Positions 26,066 to 34,455 of a DNA stretch of 64,000 nucleotides are shown in pieces (the stretch's first letter is position 1; every line of letters starts with the position of its first letter). Both the position numbers and the translations under genes were made by a program. The notes below the pieces were generated by a model, which was given only the letters and a program-made list of their open reading frames with translations, had not been told where the DNA came from and did no database searches. Origin of the DNA: Mycolicibacterium septicum DSM 44393 (GTDB lineage: Bacteria > Actinomycetota > Actinomycetes > Mycobacteriales > Mycobacteriaceae); contig NZ_HG322953.1 of NCBI RefSeq assembly GCF_000455325.1, forward strand, positions 812,638 to 876,637, given 5' to 3'.

Positions 26066-26918
26066 ACCCCAAGGCATTGCGTATCTCGGCGAGGACGCGA
26101 TCGGGATATTCAGTCAGATCGAGCCAGGTGAACCGCAGGATCTGATACCCGAGCAGCGAGATGATGTTCTGCCGGTTCCGGTCGTTCGCGAAGTCGTCAG
26201 CGCTGCTGTGAAACGCCCAGCCGTCGACTTCGATGGCCAGCCTTGCCGCCGGAAAGACGACGTCGATCTTGTATCCCGCGACCGGATGGTTGGCCTTCCA
26301 TCCGGTGATCTTGTTGTGACGCAATAGTTTCAGCAGCAGGCGCTCGGCTTCGGAACGGGCGCCATCAGCCGCGGACAGCAGCAGGATCCGGGCCGCGGGC
26401 GATCCGTGCCTGCCCTTGTTGCGCAGGTGAGCGCCCCACAGTTGTTTCAGCTCGACGTGCCGTTGCAATGCCGCATCCATCAGCTTGGCGCCACCCCCGC
26501 GGCGGGTCGCGGCTTCGATGACCGAAAGTGGGAGTGCGGTAACCCGGAGTCCATTGTGTTCGACGATGTCGGAGCCGGGCAGATCGCGGCGTCTGACCCG
26601 GATCCCGTCACGCTTGCGGTGATTGCTCACCCTGGGCACGGTGACCTCGACACTTTTCGGCGGGTAGCGCGTGACGCCGTGCCACCATGCGGCGGCCAGT
26701 CCGCTGGCGGTGGCAGATGGCCCGTACGACCACACCGCGCTGCGCACCCGTGCTGAATCGGTGAATGGACGATCGTCGACGAAGAACACCCCGGGTGCGC
26801 AACGCAGCCAATGGCCCGAACGAACGCGACGGCTGATGGCGTCGTCGCTGAGCCCGACGGACAGGGCTTGTGCCCGGGTGATCACGCCATCGTGATTGCG
26901 AAGGTGGTCATCGAGCAC
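26064..26918 (-). CDS. AbiEi-type N-terminal / DUF559 nuclease-fold protein
   Basis: A protein of about 284 residues. The N-terminal part (HDGVITRAQALSVGLSDDAISRRVRSGHWLRCAPGVFFVD) is the winged-helix region annotated in relatives as AbiEi antitoxin N-terminal domain. The C-terminal 110 residues carry the DUF559 restriction-endonuclease-like core: E of the SEAERLLL helix, YKIDVVFPAARLAIEVDGWAFH (the D...ExD/E catalytic signature of Vsr-like nucleases) and LGYQILRFTWLDL. Catalytic residues appear intact. GTG 26918 fits the family N-terminus, though the frame is open into palindrome B. The gene is bracketed by two near-identical palindromes. Confidence 0.8.
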   Translation of the reverse strand: MLDDHLRNHDGVITRAQALSVGLSDDAISRRVRSGHWLRCAPGVFFVDDRPFTDSARVRSAVWSYGPSATASGLAAAWWHGVTRYPPKSVEVTVPRVSNHRKRDGIRVRRRDLPGSDIVEHNGLRVTALPLSVIEAATRRGGGAKLMDAALQRHVELKQLWGAHLRNKGRHGSPAARILLLSAADGARSEAERLLLKLLRHNKITGWKANHPVAGYKIDVVFPAARLAIEVDGWAFHSSADDFANDRNRQNIISLLGYQILRFTWLDLTEYPDRVLAEIRNALG

Positions 26919-26960
26919 ACTGAATCGGACGTCTGCGCCGCCGCTTCGGTTCCACCGACT

Positions 26961-27013
26961 GTGATTTGTGCACGATTTTCCGCGGCAGGCGCGGAAAATC
27001 GTGCACAAATCAC
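26961..27013. repeat. Palindrome B flanking the DUF559 gene
   Basis: Perfect 24-bp arms (26961-26984 and 26990-27013) with a 5-base loop. The arm begins GTGATTTGTGCACGATTTTC. It lies 43 bp upstream of the DUF559 start and 6 bp beyond the permease stop at 27020. The core is identical to palindrome A, so both sides of one gene carry the same element. Confidence 0.95.
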
Positions 27014-27019
27014 CCGGAC

Positions 27020-28561
27020 TCAGGGGATCGGCGGCGTGTCCATGGTCAGGGTTTCGCCCCGGAAGAATGCCGGCTGGATGAAACGCAGGCCGAGCATCAC
27101 GACGGCGCCGAACAGCAGGATGCCGAAGCCGAGATAGAACACCAGCCCGATGCCGCCGATCGACGCACCGCTGCCGCTGGCCTCCGGGTCCATGCTCACC
27201 AGCACCGACTTGACGAACACCGACAGCAGCATGACACCGCCGACCGCCGGGAACACCAGTTTGTAGATGACGTTCCTCGGGCTGAGGAACAGCTCCTTGC
27301 GGAAGAACCAGACGCAGGCGAACGCGGTGATGCCGTAGTACCAGCAGATCATGATGCCAAGGGCGGCAATGGTATCCAGCAGTGTGCGCTCGGAAAGCAG
27401 TGTCACGATGGTGTAGAAGCAGGCGGTGACCACACCGGCGACCACGGTGCTGAACACCGGTGACAGCGATCGCGGGTTGACGCTGGCGAACCTCTTGGGG
27501 AACGCGCCGTAGGCACCCATCGCCAGCATGGTGCGGGCGGCAGGCAGGACGGTCGTCTGCAGGCTCGCGATCGACGATGCGAACACCGCCAGCAGTAGCA
27601 GCGGCCCGCCCCAGTCACCCAGCACCGGATAGGCCAGCGCCCCGAACACGTTCTCCGCGATCTCCGCGTTGCCCAGCCCCAGCCCGGTGGTGCCGACTCC
27701 GGCGTACATCATCACCGCCACCGCCACCAGCAGGTAGGTCAGCAGGATGGACATGACACACAACAATCCGGCCCGGCCGGGCACCTTGGTGGGGTCCTTG
27801 CTCTCCTCTCCCAACGTCAGGCAGGTGTCCCAGCCCCAGAAGGCGAAGATCGAGCCGATCAACCCGATGACGAAGGCGCTCATCGTGAGTCCGGTGAACG
27901 GGTCGAACCATTGGATGTCGAAACTCAGATGCCCCTCGACCTCGCCGGACCGCGCGATGGCGACGACCGCGAACGTCACGAGGACGATCATCTGGAACCC
28001 GACCAGCACGTACTGCACCTTCTCGCTGGTGGTGATGCCGCGACAGGAGATGAAGGTGGCGATGGCCAGTAGCAGAACCGTGGAAACGATGTTGACGGTG
28101 ACATTGTCCGCAGGGAGCATCGCGAGCGTTTCGTTGTGCAGCACCTTGCCCAGGAACTCGTAGCCGAAGAGGACGCCGATCGAGGCCAGATTGGACAGCA
28201 CGATGATGGTGGCGATCACCATGCCCCACCCGCACATCCAGCCGACGTACGGCCCGAAGGCCTTGGTGGACCAGGTGAACGACGCGCCGCAGTCGGGTGC
28301 GCGGGAGTTCAGTTCGCGGTAGGCGTAGGCGGTGAGGAACATCGGGATGAAGCCGGCGATCAGGATGGCGGGCATCTTGAGGCCGACCGCCGCGACGATG
28401 AGCCCGATGCTGGCGGTCAGGGTGTAGCCCGGCGCCACCGTCGAGATGCCGAGGATCGCTCCGGTGAAGGTGCCGATCCGTCCCGGTGCAAGGCCTTTGG
28501 CGACCAAGCCCTCCTCGCGCTCGGCCCGTTCCAGTTCGGTGCTGGCCAGTTGCTCAGACAT
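27020..28561 (-). CDS. APC-superfamily amino acid/amine permease
   Basis: A 513-residue transporter with about 12 membrane helices. The N-terminal APC signature is GRIGTFTGAILGISTVAPGYTL (about 27-48), and ELNSRAPDCGASFTW follows at about 82-96. Substrate cannot be read from sequence, but it is the last gene of an operon with a USP protein and a copper amine oxidase, so an amine such as putrescine or an aromatic amine is likely. ATG 28561 is preceded by GAGGGG and overlaps the USP stop by 8 bp. Confidence 0.88.
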   Translation of the reverse strand: MSEQLASTELERAEREEGLVAKGLAPGRIGTFTGAILGISTVAPGYTLTASIGLIVAAVGLKMPAILIAGFIPMFLTAYAYRELNSRAPDCGASFTWSTKAFGPYVGWMCGWGMVIATIIVLSNLASIGVLFGYEFLGKVLHNETLAMLPADNVTVNIVSTVLLLAIATFISCRGITTSEKVQYVLVGFQMIVLVTFAVVAIARSGEVEGHLSFDIQWFDPFTGLTMSAFVIGLIGSIFAFWGWDTCLTLGEESKDPTKVPGRAGLLCVMSILLTYLLVAVAVMMYAGVGTTGLGLGNAEIAENVFGALAYPVLGDWGGPLLLLAVFASSIASLQTTVLPAARTMLAMGAYGAFPKRFASVNPRSLSPVFSTVVAGVVTACFYTIVTLLSERTLLDTIAALGIMICWYYGITAFACVWFFRKELFLSPRNVIYKLVFPAVGGVMLLSVFVKSVLVSMDPEASGSGASIGGIGLVFYLGFGILLFGAVVMLGLRFIQPAFFRGETLTMDTPPIP

Positions 28562-29405
28562 GTTCTGCCCCCTCATCTTTGGGTACCACAAACATCGGGA
28601 CCTGCAGAACACGCAGCATCTTCGCCGCAGTCGACCCGAGGAACAGGCGGCGCGGCTGGGCCAGCCGGCTCGAACCGACCATGATCATGTCGCCGTCTTT
28701 CCAGCCCAGCTTGTTGACCGCCTCCTCGACGGTCGGGCCGGTGGCCACCCGTGAACTGACCGGAACATCGTCGGGCAGAAAGTCTTTCGCTTGGTCCAGG
28801 GCGCGCTGTGCGTGCTGCTGGGCGGCTTCCAGCCGGCGGGCGTCATCCACGGCGACCAGTGACACCAGGCGAAGGGGCGTCTCGCTGGCCCGGCAGAACC
28901 GCAGGGCGGTGTTGAGCAGCAGGTTGGCTCCGGGCCGGGTGCCGATGGCGCAGGTGACCTCGCGAATCCGCTCACTGCGCTGCAATCGGGCGCCGCGCGG
29001 TGCGATCACGACCGGTATCGGCGAGGCGTGCACCAGATCGTTGACCACCGAACCGAGGGATAGCGGCCCGGCCAGCCCGCCGCCGGCCCCACCGACCACC
29101 AGCATGTCGGCGCCCAGGTTCTCGGCCGCCGCGATCAGGCCCATGGTGCTGGACTCGTCGTAGCTCAGGTGGGTGGTCACCGGCACGTCGTTGCGCACCC
29201 CGGCCGCGGCGGCGGCCAGCCAGCCGTCGGCTTCCCGGTGCAAGACGTCCCCGGGAGTAGGGGCGATTGCCGAGCGGTCACTGGGCAGGACCATGCACAG
29301 GTCGAGGCCGGCGCCCAGGGTGCGGGCGATCTGTTCCCCGACCGCGACGGCGTCATCACCTCCCGGTGTAGCGATGTAGGCGACGGCGATTCGTGAGGTG
29401 CTCAT
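28554..29405 (-). CDS. Tandem universal stress protein
   Basis: A 283-residue protein with two USP domains (about 1-140 and 145-280). The second carries a nucleotide-binding signature of the form GxxG...GS (VGSSRLAQPRRLFLGSTAAKML), and the first has VVGGAGGGLAGPLSLGSVVNDLV; both suggest ATP binding. It lies between the amine oxidase (3-bp gap) and the permease (8-bp overlap), a translationally coupled operon. USP proteins that travel with permeases are thought to regulate transport, but this is inference. Confidence 0.9.
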   Translation of the reverse strand: MSTSRIAVAYIATPGGDDAVAVGEQIARTLGAGLDLCMVLPSDRSAIAPTPGDVLHREADGWLAAAAAGVRNDVPVTTHLSYDESSTMGLIAAAENLGADMLVVGGAGGGLAGPLSLGSVVNDLVHASPIPVVIAPRGARLQRSERIREVTCAIGTRPGANLLLNTALRFCRASETPLRLVSLVAVDDARRLEAAQQHAQRALDQAKDFLPDDVPVSSRVATGPTVEEAVNKLGWKDGDMIMVGSSRLAQPRRLFLGSTAAKMLRVLQVPMFVVPKDEGAEHV

Positions 29406-29408
29406 CGG

Positions 29409-31349
29409 CTAGTCCTCCGCGCATTCGGTGCTGTGACAGGCTTTCGGCGGTGCCGGTGCCACATCCAGAGATGGGTTGCGATCGAAGAATCCGACCGGTT
29501 TGAGCCAGAAGCTGACGACGTCAGCCGGCATGATCGGCCAGTCCTCGGGGCGGGTGATGTGGTGGATGCCGAACACGTACCACAGCACCACATCGGTGTT
29601 CTCGATCGAGCGATCGGCGGCGGTCCACATCGGCAGGCCGTGGTCCTCACGACTCTGAGTGACGAATTCACCTGCCGGCCATCGCTCTTCCGCCGAGTTG
29701 GGGGTGACCCACAGGGTGTGCTCGATGGCCTTGCAGCGGGCCAGCACGGGGGAGTCCGGATCGAACATGGCAGGGAAGGCCCCGCCGGGCACCAGCTTGT
29801 AGGCCGGCGCGGTGCCGAGACCGTTGCGGACGTTGTCGTTGACCACCTTCCAGGCCCGCTGGGTCTGGAAGTTCATGTCCTGCTTGCCCTCGGACTCGGT
29901 GCGCAGCGGGGTGTTGCGCTGCCGCAAGGACAACCCGTACGGGTTGTCCGGGCCCATCGGCTCGATCTCGGTTTCGGTGGCGTACACCGTGTTCTGCGTG
30001 CCATCGACGTCCAGGTCCAACCGGGCCACCAGGAAATGCTGGTGGTACGGGGCGTACGTGCGCTCGTCGACCAGGGTGCCGTGCGGGTGCGCCTGACCTT
30101 CTGCGAAGTTGCTGACCACCATGATCCCGGTCGCCCGGACCTCACATTCGATACTGCCGTCCTGATAGAACCGCCAGTAGGTGAGGTATTCGTAGTTGGC
30201 CACGGTCACATGGAAGGAGACCGTCAGCCGGCGCATCCGGCGCACCTCGGCGCCGCTGTGATGGTCGACGTGCTTCCACAGGACGGCGTTGTCCTCCTCG
30301 TGGATGCAGATGGCGTTCTTGATGGTGTACGGCTCACCCTTGCTGTTGTGCAGCACGGCATCCAGGTAGCGGATCTCACCGAGACAGTCGCAGCCCAACT
30401 CCAGCGAGGTGGTCATGAAGCCGATGCCCCACTCGCCGATGTCGAACGCTGTGCGCCGGTAGTGGTCCACGCAGTGATCGCGGTAGGGGACCATCATTTC
30501 GGCGAACGACATCCGGTTGGCCACCGAGCGAACCCGGCCGTTGTCGTTGTAGGTGACGGCATGCAGGGTCATGCCTTCGCGGTAGTTGAATCCCACCCGC
30601 AGTGACCAGTTCTGCCACTTCAGCAGGTTGCCGTCCAGGGTGAAGGAAACCCCCTCGGGCTGGGTGATGTTCAGCGGTTGCAGCGGCTCTCTGGTGCCGG
30701 CCTTGCGGATGCGTTCGGGAATGTGTTGCGGCACATACTCGCCCATCATCTCCGGCCGCTCGACGGTGAACGTGTCCTCGATCTCGAGCAGTTCCATGGT
30801 GTTCATGTCGATCACGCAATGGAATCCGTTGACCGGTCCTGCGTACGGGTTGGCGCCCTCGGCGGCCCGGACCCACGTGTCCGACCAGCCCAGTCGCCGG
30901 TCCCTGTACTTCTCCGGCATCACCACGTCGCCGTAGGTCCAGGTGTCCATGAACACCAGGTCCATGTCGGTGATGCCCCGTTTGGCCAGTGCGGCGATGA
31001 CATCCGGGTGCCTGCGCAGCGCCTGGTCGGCCTCTTCCCACTCGTCGACGGTGAAGTTGGGCTGCACGCCGGGGATGTGGTCCCAGGACGACACCGTGCC
31101 GGCCGTCAACGACACCAGGCCCTTGTAGGTGCGATTGGTTCCGGTGTCCAGCAGCACCGCCAGCGCCCGCCGCTCCGGGATTGTGCCCGCCGAATCGAAT
31201 GCGGCCACCTCGGCCTTGGACGGCTCGATCAACTCGATCGAGGTGTACCGCCAGCCCGCCGCGACCCCGCGCGCCGCCCTCAGGACGTCGGCGACCTGGG
31301 TGAATTCGGCTGCGGTGAGGGGATCGAGCGGATGGAAGGCGGCGGTCAC
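29409..31349 (-). CDS. Copper-containing primary-amine oxidase
   Basis: A 646-residue enzyme that oxidises primary amines to aldehydes with release of ammonia and hydrogen peroxide. The topaquinone precursor is Y386 in VANYEYLT (consensus N-Y-D/E-Y), two copper histidines are in YHQHFLVARLDLD, and the third is in FGIHHITRPEDWPIMPAD. The length agrees with actinobacterial amine oxidases. GTG 31349 is selected because AGGAG lies 8 bp upstream and the frame before it is not family-like. It is the first gene of the operon and is divergent from a PucR regulator. Confidence 0.95.
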   Translation of the reverse strand: MTAAFHPLDPLTAAEFTQVADVLRAARGVAAGWRYTSIELIEPSKAEVAAFDSAGTIPERRALAVLLDTGTNRTYKGLVSLTAGTVSSWDHIPGVQPNFTVDEWEEADQALRRHPDVIAALAKRGITDMDLVFMDTWTYGDVVMPEKYRDRRLGWSDTWVRAAEGANPYAGPVNGFHCVIDMNTMELLEIEDTFTVERPEMMGEYVPQHIPERIRKAGTREPLQPLNITQPEGVSFTLDGNLLKWQNWSLRVGFNYREGMTLHAVTYNDNGRVRSVANRMSFAEMMVPYRDHCVDHYRRTAFDIGEWGIGFMTTSLELGCDCLGEIRYLDAVLHNSKGEPYTIKNAICIHEEDNAVLWKHVDHHSGAEVRRMRRLTVSFHVTVANYEYLTYWRFYQDGSIECEVRATGIMVVSNFAEGQAHPHGTLVDERTYAPYHQHFLVARLDLDVDGTQNTVYATETEIEPMGPDNPYGLSLRQRNTPLRTESEGKQDMNFQTQRAWKVVNDNVRNGLGTAPAYKLVPGGAFPAMFDPDSPVLARCKAIEHTLWVTPNSAEERWPAGEFVTQSREDHGLPMWTAADRSIENTDVVLWYVFGIHHITRPEDWPIMPADVVSFWLKPVGFFDRNPSLDVAPAPPKACHSTECAED

Positions 31350-31472
31350 CGGCGGTCTCCTGTCGGCAGGGGTATGGCGTGCGGCGTCTCGACCGAGGTC
31401 TGCAGCGGTCCATCCGGCATCCCGCACCGTCCATCTCTCTCGTGAAAATCATCGGGTTTCTGGCGGGCCAAG

Positions 31473-31488
31473 TGTGTCGCGGAACACA
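31473..31488. promoter_or_regulatory. Palindrome resembling a CRP site, amine oxidase / PucR
   Basis: TGTGT (31473-31477), 6-bp spacer, ACACA (31484-31488) is a perfect dyad with the spacing of the CRP consensus TGTGA-N6-TCACA but with the fifth base changed on both sides. It lies in the 205-bp divergent promoter region and could be a weak CRP site or a PucR operator. An ACATTC direct repeat is seen at about 31534-31548. Confidence 0.4.
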
Positions 31489-31554
31489 TCGCAGATCATC
31501 CGACAATATGGAGATTCTCTGTGCGGTTTTTCGACATTCTGTACATTCCTGTTG

Positions 31555-33081
31555 GTGGCGGTTCCGGTGCGATGGGTGATCGAGCAGTCGGACCTGCATC
31601 TGCGTCTGCTGGCGGGCTCGGCCGGTGTCGGGCGCGAGGTGAACCTGGTGCTGACCACTGAACTGGCCAATCCGGCCGAATGGCTCTCCGGTGGCGAATT
31701 GGTGCTGACCACCGGCATCAGCCTGCCTGCCAGTGGTCGCGGGCGGCGGCGCTACCTGCAGTTGCTGGCCGAAAGTGGCGTTGCCGCAGTTGGATTCGGT
31801 ATCGGTCTGACGTTCGACGCGGTGCCCGGCGAAGTGGTGGAGGCTGCCGAGGAACTCGGGCTGGCGCTGATCGAGGTGCCGCTTCGTACCCCGTTCGCGG
31901 CGGTGGTGCAACGGGTCGGCTCCCGCATCGCCGAGCTGGAGTACGACGCGGTGCTACGCGCTTCGCGGGCGCAGCCGCGCATCACCCGGGCGGTGGTGAG
32001 CGACGGCCCGCGCGGCGTCGCGGCCGAACTGGGCCGCGCGCTGAAAGCCGCGGTGGTGGTGCTGGATCCGACCGGGACGGTGATCGCATCGCAGCCGGGC
32101 AACCTCAGCGTCACCACGGTCAACCTGGTGCGCGACTCGATCGAGCCGGGGGCCGCGTCGGGCGTGCGGGTGCTCGCGGACGGCACCACGGTGGCCCAAC
32201 AGGACATCCGGGTCGGCGGCCGCTCGCACGGCGTGCTCGCCGTGGTCAGCCCGGGCGCACTGAGTCCGGTCGACCAGGTGCTGTTCGGGCACGCAACATC
32301 GTTGCTGGCCTTGGATTTTGAGAAGCCGGCCCGGCTGCAGGAGGTGCAGCGGCTGCTCAACGAACAGGCGCTGGGACTGTTGTTGACCGGAGAGCTCGAC
32401 CGGGATCCGGTGTATGCGCAGCTGGGCCCGGTCACCGACGCCGCGGGCCGGATTCGCGTACTGGTCGTCGAGTTCGACGACGACGTGAAGTCGGCGACCC
32501 ACCGACGCCGCGCGAGTGCGGCGGTGGCCAAAGAGCTGGAGGCGGCCGGTCATCCGGTGTTCGTGCACGGTGCCGATCACCGGCTGACGGTGTTGTTGCC
32601 GGGCACCGTGACGGTTGACGCCGCCGCGGGTCTGCTGGGTGGGCTGGACCGATCGGTGCGCAAGTCGAGCCGCAGCGGGCTCAGCGGGACGCAGCCGCTG
32701 TCCCGGTTGATGCAGGCTGTCGACGACGCCCGACTGGCCGCATCGGTGGCCGAACGGGGTTGTTATCCCTTGGAATTCGCCGCGCTGGCGGGCAGTGCAC
32801 TGTTGTCGTCCGGACCCAGCCGTGAGGTGCTGGTGGCGCTCGGGGCGGCGGTGCTGACTCCGGTGGCCGACCACGACGCGCAGCATGGAACCGGGCTGAT
32901 GGCGGCGCTGCGGGCGTTCCTGGAGGCCAACGGCCAGTGGGAGGCCGCTGCGGCGGCCCTCGGCGTGCACCGGCACACGATGCGCAAGCGGATCGAAACG
33001 ACCGAGGCGCTGTTGGGTTGTGATCTCGGGGTGGCCCGGGTGCGGGCCGAACTGCTGCTGGCGATCTTGGCGCGCGGCTGA
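31555..33081 (+). CDS. PucR-family transcriptional regulator
   Basis: A protein of about 508 residues: N-terminal PucR-type domain (RWVIEQSDLHLRLLAGSAG... TTELANPAEWLSGGELVLTTG), a central GGDEF-like fold and a C-terminal helix-turn-helix (LRAFLEANGQWEAAAAALGVHRHTMRKRIETTEALLG, about 455-492). PucR proteins commonly activate purine, amino-acid or amine catabolism in response to substrate. It is divergent from the amine oxidase operon and probably controls it. Several GTG codons (31555, 31567) could start the gene; the longer one is used. Confidence 0.88.
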   Translation: MAVPVRWVIEQSDLHLRLLAGSAGVGREVNLVLTTELANPAEWLSGGELVLTTGISLPASGRGRRRYLQLLAESGVAAVGFGIGLTFDAVPGEVVEAAEELGLALIEVPLRTPFAAVVQRVGSRIAELEYDAVLRASRAQPRITRAVVSDGPRGVAAELGRALKAAVVVLDPTGTVIASQPGNLSVTTVNLVRDSIEPGAASGVRVLADGTTVAQQDIRVGGRSHGVLAVVSPGALSPVDQVLFGHATSLLALDFEKPARLQEVQRLLNEQALGLLLTGELDRDPVYAQLGPVTDAAGRIRVLVVEFDDDVKSATHRRRASAAVAKELEAAGHPVFVHGADHRLTVLLPGTVTVDAAAGLLGGLDRSVRKSSRSGLSGTQPLSRLMQAVDDARLAASVAERGCYPLEFAALAGSALLSSGPSREVLVALGAAVLTPVADHDAQHGTGLMAALRAFLEANGQWEAAAAALGVHRHTMRKRIETTEALLGCDLGVARVRAELLLAILARG

Positions 33082-33116
33082 TCGCGTCGCTGCGGCGGAG
33101 TGCTCAGGCGGCCCGC

Positions 33117-33569
33117 TCAGACGGTGACCGCCCGGTCATCCAGGGTGCTCTCGCGACGCCAGCCGACGTAGGTCAGCCACAAGCCCATCGCTGTCAGTAA
33201 CAGGAAGAAGACCCGGGCGGCCAGCATCGGGCCGGGGCTGGTGACGGTCGCGTTCGCCCCGGAGTCGATGACCGACGGGATGGCCATCATCGCGAGTCCG
33301 CGCAGCGCCACGAACCAGCCGAACAGCGAGATGAGCACCGCCGTCACGCTGTACCAGTACTGGTGGAAGGCGATCACGATCAGACCCATCATCAGCATCG
33401 CCGCACCGAGGATCCAGGGCAGGACCGGGTTGTCGAACAGCCCGCCGAGCAGTCCGGTGAGGTCTGGCAGGCGAATCGCGATGATCACCGTCGCGGCCGC
33501 GACGAACGGGCCGAGGACGCGTGCGAACGCCCGGGTGCGGCGTCGGGCTTCGGGGGTGGCCTGTGACAT
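33117..33569 (-). CDS. Small four-helix membrane protein
   Basis: A 150-residue protein with four hydrophobic helices (about 18-36, 48-66, 72-92 and 112-133) and short charged ends. No family motif is recognised. It is divergent from a TetR gene with a plausible operator between them, so it is likely to be repressed by that regulator. ATG 33569 begins the family-like segment; the open frame extends further but runs through the divergent TetR gene. Confidence 0.7.
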   Translation of the reverse strand: MSQATPEARRRTRAFARVLGPFVAAATVIIAIRLPDLTGLLGGLFDNPVLPWILGAAMLMMGLIVIAFHQYWYSVTAVLISLFGWFVALRGLAMMAIPSVIDSGANATVTSPGPMLAARVFFLLLTAMGLWLTYVGWRRESTLDDRAVTV

Positions 33570-33587
33570 CGCTGCTCCAATCAATAA

Positions 33588-33600
33588 ACCGACGGACGGT
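33588..33600. promoter_or_regulatory. Imperfect TetR operator
   Basis: ACCGACGGACGGT is symmetric at 10 of 12 paired positions (ACCG and CGGT ends, central G). It lies between the divergent membrane-protein and TetR genes. The ACCG/CGGT half-sites are of a kind often seen at TetR-controlled genes. Confidence 0.5.
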
Positions 33601-33650
33601 CTATTTTTAGAGTAGGCTCGGGCCTGAGCAGTCGTCAATGGGAGGTGTCC

Positions 33651-34340
33651 GTGGCCCGTCGGGTCAAGCCGGATGAGTACGCGGCCCGGCGTCGGGAGAT
33701 CCTCGATGCCGCTCTGCAGCTCATCCACGACAAGGGCTATGAGCGGATGACCATCGAGGACGTTCTGGCCAAGGTGCAGATGTCCAAAGGCGCGCTCTAC
33801 CACTACTTCGGCTCGAAACAGGCGTTGCTGGAAGGGATCGTCGACGCGATGACGGAGAGCGCGACACCGCCCCTGGAGGCGGTGGTCGCCGATGACAGCC
33901 TCGATGCCATCGCCAAGCTCCATGCCTACTTCGGCGCGTCGGCCGCTTGGAAGGCCGACAATCCGGCCGCTGTGTCGATCCTCATGACCCTGTGGCGGGA
34001 CGAGAACGCGTTGTTCCGCCAGAAGCTGGCCAAGGAGTCCATGCGCACCTCGGTACCGATGCTCGAAGCCGTCATCCGCCAGGGCTGCGACGAAGGCGTG
34101 TTCGACGCCGGGTTCCCGCACGAGGCGGCGATGTTCATCGCGGGCCTGGACGGCGTGCTCGCCGATGCCTTCGCCGTCGCGATCGAACAGGACGGATCCG
34201 GCGGGATCGACGCCCGCGGGCCCCGCGCGCAGCGGGTGATCGGCGCCTACCTGCAGGCGATCGAACGCATCCTCGGGTTGCCCGACGGGTCGCTGGCGCC
34301 CGTTGCCGAGGTACCTACCGCCGCGGCGCGCGGTACGTAG
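33651..34340 (+). CDS. TetR-family regulator
   Basis: A 229-residue regulator with a clear N-terminal helix-turn-helix ([43 protein letters not shown] region, about 13-55) and a long helical effector domain. GTG 33651 follows GGGAGG by 5 bp and is preferred over GTG 33645. It is divergent from a four-helix membrane protein. The coding end precedes the pafA start by about 115 bp. Confidence 0.9.
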   Translation: MARRVKPDEYAARRREILDAALQLIHDKGYERMTIEDVLAKVQMSKGALYHYFGSKQALLEGIVDAMTESATPPLEAVVADDSLDAIAKLHAYFGASAAWKADNPAAVSILMTLWRDENALFRQKLAKESMRTSVPMLEAVIRQGCDEGVFDAGFPHEAAMFIAGLDGVLADAFAVAIEQDGSGGIDARGPRAQRVIGAYLQAIERILGLPDGSLAPVAEVPTAAARGT

Positions 34341-34442
34341 CCGGGTCGAAATCGATCGGGCTCGCGGCCGTAACGAGCGCGACGTCCAGATTTTGCCGCC
34401 CCGTCAGCGCGCGCTTGTCCACCGTTGCGGTGAACCACCCCG

Positions 34443-34448
34443 TAAGCT
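34443..34448 (+). promoter_or_regulatory. Putative -10 box of pafA (leaderless)
   Basis: TAAGCT ends 7 bp before the pafA GTG and there is no Shine-Dalgarno sequence. The same hexamer stands 8 bp before pafB, and TAGGCT stands 6 bp before dop. The layout fits a leaderless transcript starting at the initiation codon. Confidence 0.5.
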
Positions 34449-34455
34449 CGTTAGC

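Noticed and set aside
26919-27008. DUF559 start at the ATG inside palindrome B
   Set aside because: The extra 30 residues are encoded by the palindrome and its flank and do not match the family N-terminus; GTG 26918 is more natural, though not proven.
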